This document shows, piece by piece, positions 27,464 through 37,182 of a stretch of DNA of 64,000 bases (the first letter of the stretch is position 1; each line of letters starts with the position of its first letter). A model generated the notes under the pieces. It was not told the origin of the DNA and made no database searches. It saw only the letters and a list, made by a program, of their open reading frames with translations. The stretch is from assembly GCF_000733725.1 (NCBI RefSeq), contig NZ_JMQM01000001.1, positions 1,426,001-1,490,000 on the forward strand, read 5' to 3'. Position numbers and translations under genes: made by a program. The stretch comes from Nitratireductor basaltis. Its GTDB lineage: Bacteria; Pseudomonadota; Alphaproteobacteria; Rhizobiales; Rhizobiaceae.

Positions 27464-28198
27464 TTATTCCGCCTTCTTCAACTGGCCTGGAGCGCAATCA
27501 CGAGCGTGGTCGACATCGCCCATCTTCTGGGCCTGTCCCGGCGCAACCTCGCCAGCCGGGTTTTTTACCGCATCGTCGCAAACCGAAGCCGTGGTTTCGT
27601 CACTGATTTCACCGTCCAGATTGGCATCGGCATCGGCGGTCGTTTCGCCATCCGCGTTCAGATCTGCGTCACCCTCGGTAGCGACATCGGCATCGGCCTC
27701 TGCATCCACGTCCGCATCGGCATCAGCGTTCAGATCATCATCAGCAGAGGTGCCGGTGCCGCCTGCATCTGCGTCAGCCGTGGCATCGGTCGAGCCGTCT
27801 GCCGTAGCGCCAGTCGAGCCACCGGACGTGCCAGCGGTTGCGGTCCCGTCATTATTGACGGTTGAACCGCCAGTTGCCGAACCACCGGCTGCCATCTGCT
27901 GCATGACAAGCTGGGTTAGCTCTTGCGAGCCGGTCGTGGCGGTGCAGTTGGCATCACCGGTGGACAGCTGGGCCGACAGAACATTCACGTTCACATCACA
28001 CACATTGGCTGCAACATTGACCGGCACCTGAACCGTCACAGGAATGTTGTTGTCTTCAACGTTGAGATCAACAGCGATGTCCTGCAGCACGTCCTGGATA
28101 TTCACATTGACCAGACCTTCAAGCGAGGGCGTCGTCTGGGCGGTGGCAAGACCGGTGGAAAGGCCAAGGGCAGCGATCGAGAGAGCAAGGCGTTTCAT
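27464..28198 (-). CDS. secreted acidic Asp/Ala-rich low-complexity protein
   Basis: A 244-residue protein not recognised as a named family. It has a clear signal peptide (MKRLALSIAALGLSTGLATA, cleavage before Q21), then a domain of about 75 residues rich in Val and Asn (NIPVTVQVPVNVAANVCDVN) with two Cys. Residues 105-205 are Gly/Ser/Thr and then Asp/Ala repeats (ADADADVDAEADAD), strongly acidic. The C-terminal tail has two more Cys and two APGQ motifs (GEVAPGQAQ, RDCAPGQLKK) of a kind often seen in small secreted rhizobial proteins. The acidic repeats could bind cations; that is inference. The leader has a GAGG ribosome site. Divergent from exoD. Confidence 0.8.
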   Translation of the reverse strand: MKRLALSIAALGLSTGLATAQTTPSLEGLVNVNIQDVLQDIAVDLNVEDNNIPVTVQVPVNVAANVCDVNVNVLSAQLSTGDANCTATTGSQELTQLVMQQMAAGGSATGGSTVNNDGTATAGTSGGSTGATADGSTDATADADAGGTGTSADDDLNADADADVDAEADADVATEGDADLNADGETTADADANLDGEISDETTASVCDDAVKNPAGEVAPGQAQKMGDVDHARDCAPGQLKKAE

Positions 28199-28326
28199 GA
28201 GTACCTCCTTTTGAAACTGGCTCGTGCCCCGTCGAACATCCCCGTTCGGCAGAATGTTCCTGCAGTGGAATGACGATATTTTTAGCTGGGTAATGAAGCG
28301 TGCAGGAGGATGAGCAGCGGGAACCG

Positions 28327-28947
28327 ATGAGGCACGTTTGCCGTTTGGCCGGCATGGCAGAAGATGATCCGCACAGCATCAACGACATATTGGATCGCCT
28401 TCACGAGACGGCGGAGGACGAGAAAAAGGTCAGCATCGGACAGATGATGGACGCCTTCGGGCATCGCTCATACGGGCCGTTTCTGATCGTGCCTCCCCTC
28501 ATCGAGTTTTCGCCTCTCGGCGCAATTCCAGGGGTGCCCACCTTCCTGGCCTTCATCGTGTTCATGTTCGCAGTCCAGATACTCATTGGAAAGAAGCATT
28601 TCTGGCTGCCGGACTTCGTGCTCAAGCGCGAGATTTCTGCCGACAAGCTGGACAAGGGCACCAGAAAGGCGCGGTCGACCGCGAACTTTCTCGACCGTCA
28701 TTTTCACGGGCGGATGCGCTGGCTGACGACCAAACCATTCATACGGGTGGCGGCGGCCATCACTATGTTGCTCACCCTGGCAGTTCCGCCCCTGGAACTC
28801 CTCCCCTTCGCAAGCACGGGCCCCATGCTCGCCATAGCCACACTCGGTCTGGCGCTTCTGGTACGCGACGGCATGCTGATGATTCTTGCTTCGCTCATCG
28901 CCATTGCAGCCGTGGGTGCAGGCCTCTGGTTCTTCGTCGGCGGCTGA
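28327..28947 (+). CDS. exoD: exopolysaccharide synthesis protein ExoD
   Basis: An integral membrane protein of the ExoD family (about 200 residues), known from Sinorhizobium meliloti mutants affected in exopolysaccharide production, alkali tolerance and nodule invasion; biochemical role unknown. Features: a cytosolic N-terminus with SINDILDRL and VSIGQMMDAFGHRSYGPFLIVPP, then membrane segments near residues 50-85, 140-160 and 170-205, with LLPFASTGPMLAIATLGLALL. Start is uncertain: ATG at 28327 is given, ATG at 28354 (MAEDDPHS) and GTG at 28300 are alternatives, and the best ribosome-like sequence (AGGAGG, 28304-28309) is poorly spaced for all. A terminator follows. Confidence 0.85.
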   Translation: MRHVCRLAGMAEDDPHSINDILDRLHETAEDEKKVSIGQMMDAFGHRSYGPFLIVPPLIEFSPLGAIPGVPTFLAFIVFMFAVQILIGKKHFWLPDFVLKREISADKLDKGTRKARSTANFLDRHFHGRMRWLTTKPFIRVAAAITMLLTLAVPPLELLPFASTGPMLAIATLGLALLVRDGMLMILASLIAIAAVGAGLWFFVGG

Positions 28948-28985
28948 CGCCTCAGTGGAAGAAGAGATGTGGGCAAAACGAAAGA

Positions 28986-29008
28986 AGCCCCCGCAGGGGC
29001 TGTCTTTT
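28986..29008 (+). terminator. rho-independent terminator after exoD
   Basis: AGCCCC (28986-28991), loop CGCA, GGGGCT (28996-29001), then GTCTTTTC. Ends the exoD transcript before the oppositely oriented tRNA-Asp gene. Confidence 0.7.
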
Positions 29009-29062
29009 CGAAAGCTGCTGACTTCTGAGAGAAAGCGGTAGCCACTTCACCGTGGTGGGAAG

Positions 29063-29139
29063 TGGCGCGAGTGACGGGGCTCGAACCCGCGACCTCCGGC
29101 GTGACAGGCCGGCACTCTAACCAACTGAGCTACACCCGC
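29063..29139 (-). tRNA. tRNA-Asp(GTC)
   Basis: On the minus strand a 77-base tRNA with acceptor GCGGGTG/CACTCGC (one wobble), D-arm with CTCAGTTGGTTAGAG, anticodon stem CCGGC/GCCGG around CTGTCAC (anticodon GTC), T-loop GTTCGAGCC and encoded CCA. The two strands of the acceptor and all arms pair well. Confidence 0.96.
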
Positions 29140-29348
29140 TTTTCGTTGGGCCGAAGCAGTGCGCCCCGGCGTTGTGGCGCTGAATTAGGGGGTATTCGTT
29201 CGACTGTCAAGCAGGTGAAACGCACTTTGCCGAATGATTTTTCAACAGGCCGAAAATCAACGCAAAATTCCACAATGGGGCTTGCGATAATTCACAGAAC
29301 CGCCTAAACGGACGGCCTTGCCAACGCGCACTCGGCGCGGGGCCGCAA

Positions 29349-29424
<76 letters not shown>

Positions 29425-29567
29425 TTCCCTGATTTGCATTCACCAATCGAATCCGCTGCTGCGAGCGGCAGGCTTTCCGCGCCGTTTTCATCTGCATGCA
29501 AATTGACCGCACATGCTGTTTTGCACATGCGGCCTGCTTCGCACGGTTTGATGGGCTGCGGCTGGCT

Positions 29568-30485
29568 CTAGTTGCCCCAACGCAGGGCGAGAATGTCCAG
29601 CTCGCGTGCCAATGAGACGAGACGCTCTTTCGTGCGTGCGCTCATCGGGCGCAGGGGATGGCGCACATGATCGGAGCCGATCACGCCGCCTTCCTTGAAG
29701 ATGGTCTTGCAGGCGCGCAGACCGCATTGGCGATTCTCATGATTAATGAGCGGCAGACAGGCCTGCCAATGTTCTAGCGCTGCAGCCTTGTCGCCTGCCA
29801 GATAGCTGGTCACGATGGGCTTTATCTTGTCTGGGAACATACCCGAGGTCATCGTGCCGGTGCAGCCGGCATCCAGATCGGCCAGAAGCGTCACGGCTTC
29901 TTCACCATCGAAAGGCCCCACTACATGCTCACCGGCAGCCTCGATGAGGGCGGCCAACTTGTCGGCAGCGAAGGGGCATTCGATTTTGAAATAGCTGACC
30001 TGCTCGATCTCGCGTGCCATGCGTGCAAGCAGGGGGACCGGCAGGTTCACCCCGGAAATCGGTGCATCCTGCACCATGATGGGAATGGAAACGGCGTCGC
30101 TCACGGCACCGAAATGCTCCATGATGGCTTCGTCGTCAGCCTTGAGGCCCGTCCCGTGATAGGGCGGCATCATCATGAGCATCGAGGCGCCCTGTGCCTC
30201 GGCTTCGCGCGCACGCGCGACAGCGATATTGGTGGAGAAATGGCTCGTGGTCACGATGACCGGCACGCGACCGCCCACATGCTCCAGACTGAGGCGGGTC
30301 AGAACCGCCCTCTCCTCGTCCGAAAGCACGAATTGCTCGGAGTAGTTGGCCAAGATGCAGATCGCATCGGAGCCCTGGTCAATCATGCAGTCGAGAACCC
30401 GGCGCATGCCTTCTTCATCGACACGTCCATCATCATGAAAAGGTGTGGGCGCGACGGGAAGAATGCCGGTCAGTGGCGTTTGCAT
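29568..30485 (-). CDS. DHDPS/NAL-family aldolase-dehydratase, probable L-2-keto-3-deoxyarabonate dehydratase
   Basis: A 305-residue TIM-barrel protein of the dihydrodipicolinate synthase family. The Schiff-base Lys is in VSYFKIECP (about K167), and GILPVAPTPFHDDGRVD marks the N-terminus. The DapA motif containing the catalytic Tyr (YNVPGRT-like) is replaced by VQDAPISGV, so this is not a DapA. Its place at the end of the chvE-gguAB operon, next to a pentose/galactose dehydrogenase, points to the non-phosphorylative arabinose pathway, where such enzymes dehydrate L-2-keto-3-deoxyarabonate to 2-oxoglutarate semialdehyde. The specific reaction is inferred. ATG at 30485, with AAAGG seven bases upstream, is preferred to the TTG just before it. 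Confidence 0.8.
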   Translation of the reverse strand: MQTPLTGILPVAPTPFHDDGRVDEEGMRRVLDCMIDQGSDAICILANYSEQFVLSDEERAVLTRLSLEHVGGRVPVIVTTSHFSTNIAVARAREAEAQGASMLMMMPPYHGTGLKADDEAIMEHFGAVSDAVSIPIMVQDAPISGVNLPVPLLARMAREIEQVSYFKIECPFAADKLAALIEAAGEHVVGPFDGEEAVTLLADLDAGCTGTMTSGMFPDKIKPIVTSYLAGDKAAALEHWQACLPLINHENRQCGLRACKTIFKEGGVIGSDHVRHPLRPMSARTKERLVSLARELDILALRWGN

Positions 30486-30503
30486 CAAAATGCCTTTCGG
30501 AAA

Positions 30504-31436
30504 TTACCAGTGAAATGGTGCGACGGTCACGCGTTTGCCAAGGGTGAAGGCGTCTGCGACGTGGCGCATGGGTGCGAGATCGACTTCGATCGCACCGGTG
30601 GGGATGAGTTCGGCGAATCGCGCGTAAAGGCGCGGATATTCCGCATCACCGCCCGAAGCCTTCTCCTTGCCGTCGATGAGAAGGCGTGCGCCGCCCTCAC
30701 GCAGCAGCATGGCGCCGCCATCCGTGTCGATCTCGATGTCCCAGAGAGGGCTTCCCTCTTCAAGCCAGTCGAACTCAGCGGTGATCGGGATATTTGTCGG
30801 CGCGCGGAAACGCAGGCTGGCCGCTATGGGTGTGTTCCGGTTCTCGGGGAATGACAATTCAGCGCTGGCCAGATGTATCGGGAAGGGCAGGATCTCGGTG
30901 AGTACTGACAGGCCATTGATCCCGGGATCGAACACACCCACGCCACCGGCCTCCCAGATCCATTCCTGACCGGGATGCCAATAGCGGACATCTTCCTTCC
31001 AATTGATTCTGATCGCGTCGATCCTGCGGCCGGCCAGCCATTCGCGCGCCGCATCGACCGCGGCCGCATGGCGGGAATGCCATGTGGCATAGAGGCTTAC
31101 GTTCTTCGACCTGGCCAGTTCGACAAGATCATGAACCTCCGACAAAGTGGCACCAGGTGGTTTTTCCAGCATGACATGGCGACCGGCCTTGAGTGCCAGG
31201 CGCGCATCTGCGTAACGCGCCTGCGGTGGCGTGCACAGGGATATGCAGGTGATGCCCGGTTCGGCGTCAAGAAGCTCGGCAAGGGTCCGGTAGGCGCGGG
31301 TCCCCGAAATTTCCGCATTGCGACTGGCAGTGGCGGCGAGTTCGAAGGACTGGCTGCGCTCAATGGCCGGCACATGCTGGTCCCGTGCAATCTTGCCAAC
31401 GCCGACAATCGCGACCTTGTGTGTCTTTGCAGCCAT
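30504..31436 (-). CDS. Gfo/Idh/MocA-family L-arabinose/D-galactose 1-dehydrogenase
   Basis: A 310-residue NAD(P)-dependent sugar dehydrogenase. The Rossmann motif is VAIVGVGKIARDQHVPAI (about 8-25), the catalytic-site EKPPGAT follows at about 92-98, and RYWHPGQEWIWEAGGVGVFD with PGIN (about 150-175) closely resembles the L-arabinose 1-dehydrogenase of Azospirillum brasilense as I remember it. It would oxidise L-arabinose or D-galactose at C1 to the lactone. It starts four bases after the gguB stop, so uptake and first oxidation are coupled. No lactonase, sugar-acid dehydratase or semialdehyde dehydrogenase is in the window, so the pathway would need genes elsewhere. Confidence 0.85.
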   Translation of the reverse strand: MAAKTHKVAIVGVGKIARDQHVPAIERSQSFELAATASRNAEISGTRAYRTLAELLDAEPGITCISLCTPPQARYADARLALKAGRHVMLEKPPGATLSEVHDLVELARSKNVSLYATWHSRHAAAVDAAREWLAGRRIDAIRINWKEDVRYWHPGQEWIWEAGGVGVFDPGINGLSVLTEILPFPIHLASAELSFPENRNTPIAASLRFRAPTNIPITAEFDWLEEGSPLWDIEIDTDGGAMLLREGGARLLIDGKEKASGGDAEYPRLYARFAELIPTGAIEVDLAPMRHVADAFTLGKRVTVAPFHW

Positions 31437-31439
31437 CAC

Positions 31440-32669
31440 TCAGCCCCGCTTCTGCTTGTTGTAGACGTCGAAGATCACGGCAGCGAGCAGCACGAGGCCC
31501 TTGATGACCTGCTGATAGTCGATGCCGATGCCCATGATCGACATGCCGTTGTTCATCACACCCATGATGAAGGCACCGACGACCGCGCCGACGATCTTGC
31601 CAACGCCGCCGGACATGGAAGCGCCGCCGATAAAGACGGCTGCGATCACGTCGAGTTCGAGCGCGAAGCCGGCCTTGGGCGTCGCCGTGTTCAGCCGCGC
31701 CGCAAAGATGAGGCCCGCCAGCGCGGCGAGGAAGCCCATATTGACGAAAGTCAGGAAGGTCAGCCGCTCGGCGGGTATGCCTGAGAGTTTTGCAGCCTTC
31801 TTGTTGCCGCCAATGGCGTAGATTCGACGGCCCAGCGTGGAACGTTCGGTGATGAAGGCGTAGATGATGGTCAGGATGCCCATGGTGATGAGCACATTGG
31901 GCAGCCCGCGGAAGGTGGAGAGCTTGTAGATCAGGAACATGAATGCGCCGGCAATGATGACATTGCGCGCGATGAAGAAGCTCTTCGGTTCGTCCTCGAT
32001 GCCATAGGCCTCATTGCGCTGACGCTTGCGCAGTCCAAGCCAGATGATGCAAGCCACCACAGCACCGCCGACCGCCATGGCAAAGCCGTTCATGCGCTTG
32101 TCGCCGGTAACAGTCTTGATGCCGTCGCCGATGAAGGGCAGGAAATCGGGTATGAAGCCCGTTGAGAGCGCCTGAAATTCACGTGGGAACGGGCCGACCG
32201 ACTGGCCTTCGAGCAGCCAGAGCGAAAGGCCGCGAAAGACCAGCATGCCGGCAAGCGTGACGATGAAGGAGGGAATGCTCCAATAGGCGACCCAATAGCC
32301 CTGGGCTGCACCGATGAGCGTTCCCATCAGGAGGCAGGCGGGGATCGCGATCCACAGGGACACGTCCCATTGCACGATCATCACGGCGGCCAGCGCGCCT
32401 ATGAACCCCATGACCGAACCGACCGACAGGTCGATGTGGCCACAGACGATGACGATCAGCATGCCGAGCGCCATGATGATGATGTAGCTGTTCTGCAGGA
32501 ACAGATTGGTGATGTTGACCGGGCGCAGCAATGTTCCGTCGGTCACGATCTGGAAGAAGACCATGATCGCGATCAGGGCGAAAAGCAGCCCGTATTCGCG
32601 GATATGTGAAGTCAGATAGCTGCCCCAGCTACGGGTGGCGGTTGCATTCGCGGTCACTGTCTCGGACAT
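31440..32669 (-). CDS. gguB: multiple monosaccharide ABC transporter permease GguB
   Basis: A 409-residue permease of the ribose/xylose (RbsC/XylH-like) type with ten or more hydrophobic segments. FLQNSYIIIMALGMLIVIVCGHIDLSVGSVMGF, seen in parts as ALGMLIVIVCGHIDLSVGS (about 71-89), and the late AVFIGGASMSGGVGKIVGA are family signatures. Start at 32669 (MSETVTAN) is supported by GGGAGA eight bases upstream. It pairs with GguA and the binding protein ChvE in a three-gene sugar importer; this permease is longer than RbsC (about 320 residues), as expected for GguB. Confidence 0.92.
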   Translation of the reverse strand: MSETVTANATATRSWGSYLTSHIREYGLLFALIAIMVFFQIVTDGTLLRPVNITNLFLQNSYIIIMALGMLIVIVCGHIDLSVGSVMGFIGALAAVMIVQWDVSLWIAIPACLLMGTLIGAAQGYWVAYWSIPSFIVTLAGMLVFRGLSLWLLEGQSVGPFPREFQALSTGFIPDFLPFIGDGIKTVTGDKRMNGFAMAVGGAVVACIIWLGLRKRQRNEAYGIEDEPKSFFIARNVIIAGAFMFLIYKLSTFRGLPNVLITMGILTIIYAFITERSTLGRRIYAIGGNKKAAKLSGIPAERLTFLTFVNMGFLAALAGLIFAARLNTATPKAGFALELDVIAAVFIGGASMSGGVGKIVGAVVGAFIMGVMNNGMSIMGIGIDYQQVIKGLVLLAAVIFDVYNKQKRG

Positions 32670-32682
32670 CGCGTCATTCTCC

Positions 32683-34206
<1,524 letters not shown>

Positions 34207-34230
34207 GGGTGTTGTTCTTTCCGGCGAACC

Positions 34231-34255
34231 CGGGCAGAGCCGCCGGCTCCGCCCG
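34231..34255 (-). promoter_or_regulatory. intercistronic stem-loop between chvE and gguA
   Basis: CGGGC-A-GAGCC, loop GCC, GGCTC-C-GCCCG (34231-34255) forms a 10-bp stem with one mismatch downstream of the chvE stop. Such structures after binding-protein genes usually stabilise the upstream message and lower expression of the membrane components. Confidence 0.5.
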
Positions 34256-34272
34256 TGTTGCGCTGTTCACGC

Positions 34273-35340
34273 CTACTCGATTTCGGATTTCTCGTAGTAA
34301 CCGGAGCCAACCAGGATCTCTTCCCAATTGCTCTTGTCCACGGAAACCGGCTCGAGAAGATAGGAGGGAACAACCTTCACGCCGTTGTCGTAGGTCTCGG
34401 TATCGTTGATTTCAGGCTCACCGCCCGCGAGCAACGCCTCAACCATTCCAACCGTGACACGGGCCAGTTCTCGGGTGTCCTTGAACACGGTCGAATACTG
34501 TTCGTCAGCCAGGATCGACTTTACGGACTGCACTTCCGCATCCTGACCGGTCACGATCGGCATCTGCGTGTCGCCGGAACCGTAGCCCACGCCCTTCAGC
34601 GAGGAGAGGATACCGATGGAAAGACCATCATAGGGCGAAAGCACGCCATGAACGGTGTCATCGGTGTAGTGAGCGGAAAGAAGATTATCCATGCGCGCCT
34701 GAGCGACCGCACCGTCCCAACGCAACGTGCCGACAGTATCCATGCCCATCTGGCCGGACTTGATCTCGATCTTGCCCTCGTCGATCAGCGGCTGAAGAAC
34801 CGACATCGCACCATCATAGAAGAAGTATGCGTTGTTATCGTCCGGTGAGCCGCCGAAAAGTTCGACATTCCAGGGCGATACATCCGGGAAGCGTTCTTCG
34901 AGACCTTTGACAAGCGATGTCGCCTGCTGAACGCCGACCTTGAAGTTGTCGAAGGTCGCGTAATAGCTGACATCGCCGGAATCACGGATCAGGCGGTCAT
35001 AGGCGATCACCGGAATGTCGAGAGCAGCGGCATTGGCGAGCGCATTCGACAAAGTGGTGCCATCGATGGCCGCAATCACGAGAGCATCAACCTCCTTGGT
35101 GATCATGTTCTCGATCTGGGCGAGCTGATTGGGGATATCGTCTTCGGCATATTGGAGATCGGTTTCGTAACCGGCTTCCTCGAACTGCTTGACCATGGAC
35201 TCACCGTCCGAGATCCAGCGAGCAGAGGACTTTGTCGGCATGGCGATGCCGATCGTACCCTTGTCCTGCGCCAGAGCGGATGGCGCACCAAGGCACGCCA
35301 CCATGACCAGGGCCGTGAGCCCTGCGGTGAACTTTTTCAT
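34273..35340 (-). CDS. chvE: multiple monosaccharide-binding periplasmic protein ChvE
   Basis: A 355-residue type I periplasmic binding protein with a signal peptide ([18 protein letters not shown], cleavage after ALA near residue 24). Mature start [22 protein letters not shown] and the segments [38 protein letters not shown] and [16 protein letters not shown] match ChvE/XylF-type proteins. In Agrobacterium ChvE binds arabinose, galactose, glucose and related sugars and also signals to VirA; only transport is implied here. Strong ribosome site (GGGAGGAAATT ATG). Divergent from the LysR gene. Confidence 0.93.
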   Translation of the reverse strand: MKKFTAGLTALVMVACLGAPSALAQDKGTIGIAMPTKSSARWISDGESMVKQFEEAGYETDLQYAEDDIPNQLAQIENMITKEVDALVIAAIDGTTLSNALANAAALDIPVIAYDRLIRDSGDVSYYATFDNFKVGVQQATSLVKGLEERFPDVSPWNVELFGGSPDDNNAYFFYDGAMSVLQPLIDEGKIEIKSGQMGMDTVGTLRWDGAVAQARMDNLLSAHYTDDTVHGVLSPYDGLSIGILSSLKGVGYGSGDTQMPIVTGQDAEVQSVKSILADEQYSTVFKDTRELARVTVGMVEALLAGGEPEINDTETYDNGVKVVPSYLLEPVSVDKSNWEEILVGSGYYEKSEIE

Positions 35341-35452
35341 AATTTCCTCCCTGCGGCGAAAGCGAGCCGCGACCAGTACCCTGTGTCTCTACGACACAAG
35401 ACAATCTATGCGCACAGCCACTTATCGTTCAAATAATATCTTGTAGGGTTCT

Positions 35453-35470
35453 CATATCAATTTTGATATG
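35453..35470. promoter_or_regulatory. palindromic operator candidate at the lysR start
   Basis: CATATCAA-TT-TTGATATG is a perfect 18-base palindrome in the chvE-lysR intergenic region, 12 bases before the probable lysR start codon. It contains the T-N11/12-A symmetry of LysR-type binding sites. It may mediate autorepression and control of the divergent chvE operon. Confidence 0.5.
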
Positions 35471-35479
35471 GTCTTTGAC

Positions 35480-36409
35480 ATGCAGCATCTCGCCTCTCGC
35501 CTCAGCCTCAAACATCTGCGTCTCGTTACTGCCATTGCCGAGACACGCCAGCTGTCACTTGCCGCCGATGCATTGGCGATCACGCAGCCAGCTGCATCGC
35601 GCAGCCTGAGCGAGCTCGAGACCCTGGTCGGCCGCCCTTTGTTCGACAGGCATCCCAAGGGCATGGAACCCACCCCTGCTGGCGAGATCCTGATCAGGAA
35701 CGCGAAGATCTGCCTCGGTCAGATGGCCGCGGCCACAGCCGAACTGGAGGCATTGCATGGAGGTCTGGCCGGCACCGTGCGGGTGGGCGCCGTCACCGGT
35801 CCGGCCGTTCGCTTCGTGGTCCCTGCACTGCAAAAGCTGAAGGCAGAAGCGCAGCGGACCGAAGTTTCAGTCAATGTGGCGCCAAGTTCGGAACTCGTGG
35901 ATAGTCTCTTGCGCGGCGACTACGATCTGGTGCTGGCACGCGTGCCGCCCTATGTCGATGCGCGCCGTCTGGATGTGCGTCGTGGGCGCGTGGAGGTCGT
36001 GCGGTATCTGACCCGCACCGGACATCCGCTGCAGAGCCGTCCGCGCGTCACCTATATCGATCTCGCCAATCTGACCTGGATCATACAGGCGCGAGGCATG
36101 CCGATCCGTGAAGGTGTCGAACAGGCCTTCATCAACCGCGGCCTGCCCGTGCCGAAAGACAGCATCGATACCGCGTCCCTGCTGGTGGCGCTCAGCTATC
36201 TGAGAGAATCCGACGCGGTGGCAGCCATGACGGAGGAAGTCGCTGAACTGGTGGCAAAAACGGGCAATGGCGAAATCCGCGAACTTCCCTTCAAGGAAAC
36301 GCTCATCCTCACGCCCTACCAGCTCATCATGCGAAAGGGGGTCCCGCTCAGCCCGATATGCAGCCGCTTCCGGGACCTTCTGATCGCAGAGCTTTCGCCC
36401 AGGGGATAG
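35480..36409 (+). CDS. LysR-family regulator, GbpR-like
   Basis: A 309-residue LysR-type regulator. N-terminal winged helix: LSLKHLRLVTAIAETRQLSLAADALAITQPAASRSLSELE, seen as LAADALAITQPAASRSLSEL (about 27-46), followed by a substrate-binding domain (about 90-300, GTVRVGAVTGPAVRFVVPAL). Position divergent from chvE matches gbpR of Agrobacterium, which controls chvE in response to arabinose and galactose. Start is uncertain: ATG at 35480 (MQHLASRL) gives the usual N-terminus, ATG at 35468 overlaps the palindrome; neither has a good ribosome site. Confidence 0.88.
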   Translation: MQHLASRLSLKHLRLVTAIAETRQLSLAADALAITQPAASRSLSELETLVGRPLFDRHPKGMEPTPAGEILIRNAKICLGQMAAATAELEALHGGLAGTVRVGAVTGPAVRFVVPALQKLKAEAQRTEVSVNVAPSSELVDSLLRGDYDLVLARVPPYVDARRLDVRRGRVEVVRYLTRTGHPLQSRPRVTYIDLANLTWIIQARGMPIREGVEQAFINRGLPVPKDSIDTASLLVALSYLRESDAVAAMTEEVAELVAKTGNGEIRELPFKETLILTPYQLIMRKGVPLSPICSRFRDLLIAELSPRG

Positions 36410-36437
36410 GCGAAAGCCCTCAATTCGCAGCTTCGGA

Positions 36438-36962
36438 TCAGGCCACCTTGCCACGGATGGGGTAATCGTTCTTTGCGATGAAATCGAGCCCGCTCAGCAG
36501 ATCATCCAGCATCGGCCGGGCGAAAGGCACCGTCTGATAATAAAGTGCGTAGATCGTGTCGTCGGGATAGAGTACGGCGATGCCCGGTTCGCTGAACAGA
36601 TCAGGCTCCGCATCCTTTTCCTTCCGTGAGAGATACAGACCCCAATTCAGCGCATCCTCGCGGCTCATCTCGTAGCCGATACGCAAATTGCCAATATTCC
36701 AGTCCTGGCGCTGCCTGCGCGCACGTTCTTCGCTGTCCATGGAGATGGCAGCAACTTCTATGCCCTGTTTCCTGAACTCCTCCACACGCTCATTCAGCTC
36801 TTCAAGCTGATCCTTGCACTTGGGACAGTGCACACCCCGATAGAAGAAGAGCAGCTTGAAGTTTTTCGGCTCCATCTGAGCAATGGAAAACGGGTGATCG
36901 GCGTTCAGCGATTTCACGTCCAGCGCGGGTGCCGTGCTGCCAGGCAGAATTGGCTTGTTCAT
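36438..36962 (-). CDS. peroxiredoxin-like (AhpC/TSA redoxin) protein
   Basis: A 174-residue thioredoxin-fold protein. FKLLFFYRGVHCPKCKDQLEEL (about 37-58) carries a CxxC pair (C47, C50) in place of the PxxxT/SxxC motif of classical peroxiredoxins, so it may be a thiol oxidoreductase or a PRX-like2 type. VAAISMDSEERARRQRQDW and PGIAVLYPDDTIYALYYQTVPFARP are typical of the redoxin family. Start at 36962 (MNKPILPG) has GGAG seven bases upstream. A palindromic operator candidate lies 78 bases before the start. Substrate unknown. Confidence 0.82.
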   Translation of the reverse strand: MNKPILPGSTAPALDVKSLNADHPFSIAQMEPKNFKLLFFYRGVHCPKCKDQLEELNERVEEFRKQGIEVAAISMDSEERARRQRQDWNIGNLRIGYEMSREDALNWGLYLSRKEKDAEPDLFSEPGIAVLYPDDTIYALYYQTVPFARPMLDDLLSGLDFIAKNDYPIRGKVA

Positions 36963-37039
36963 GTTCAAACTCCTTGGGAAACGTTGTGCCGGTAAACCGA
37001 CAGGCAGCGAGAGCGTTCCTGCACGACAGATCACGTTTG

Positions 37040-37057
37040 TTTGAGCATTCACTCAAA
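37040..37057. promoter_or_regulatory. palindromic operator candidate upstream of the peroxiredoxin-like gene
   Basis: TTTGAG-CATTCA-CTCAAA, a 6-bp perfect palindrome around a 6-base centre. The overall pattern, including TGAGTGAATGCTCA on the minus strand, resembles TetR-family operators. No TetR gene is present in the window. Confidence 0.45.
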
Positions 37058-37084
37058 TAGCGGGGAACGGTTCACTTCTGTTGA

Positions 37085-37124
37085 TGGTCAAAAAACTGAA
37101 ACAGTTGTGACATGGAACTGTAAC
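37085..37124 (+). promoter_or_regulatory. Pho-box-like array upstream of ugpB
   Basis: Seven-base units spaced by four bases (11-base period): TGGTCAA (37085-37091, weak), CTGAAAC (37096-37102), GTGACAT (37107-37113), CTGTAAC (37118-37124). PhoB boxes have the form CTGTCAT-N4-CTGTCAT; units 3 and 4 each match five of seven. A CTAAC hexamer region follows at about the right distance for a -10. Ugp transporters are classical Pho-regulon members, so PhoB control is likely. Confidence 0.55.
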
Positions 37125-37182
37125 AGGACAAGCCTAACTCCCAAGCCGCGAGATTACTCAGCGCAACCCCTTTGGGAGACAT

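Noticed and set aside
27600-27780. Short tandem GC-rich repeats that look like a small repeat array or CRISPR
   Set aside because: They are the Asp/Ala codon repeats of the secreted acidic protein, with no constant repeat plus unique spacer pattern.
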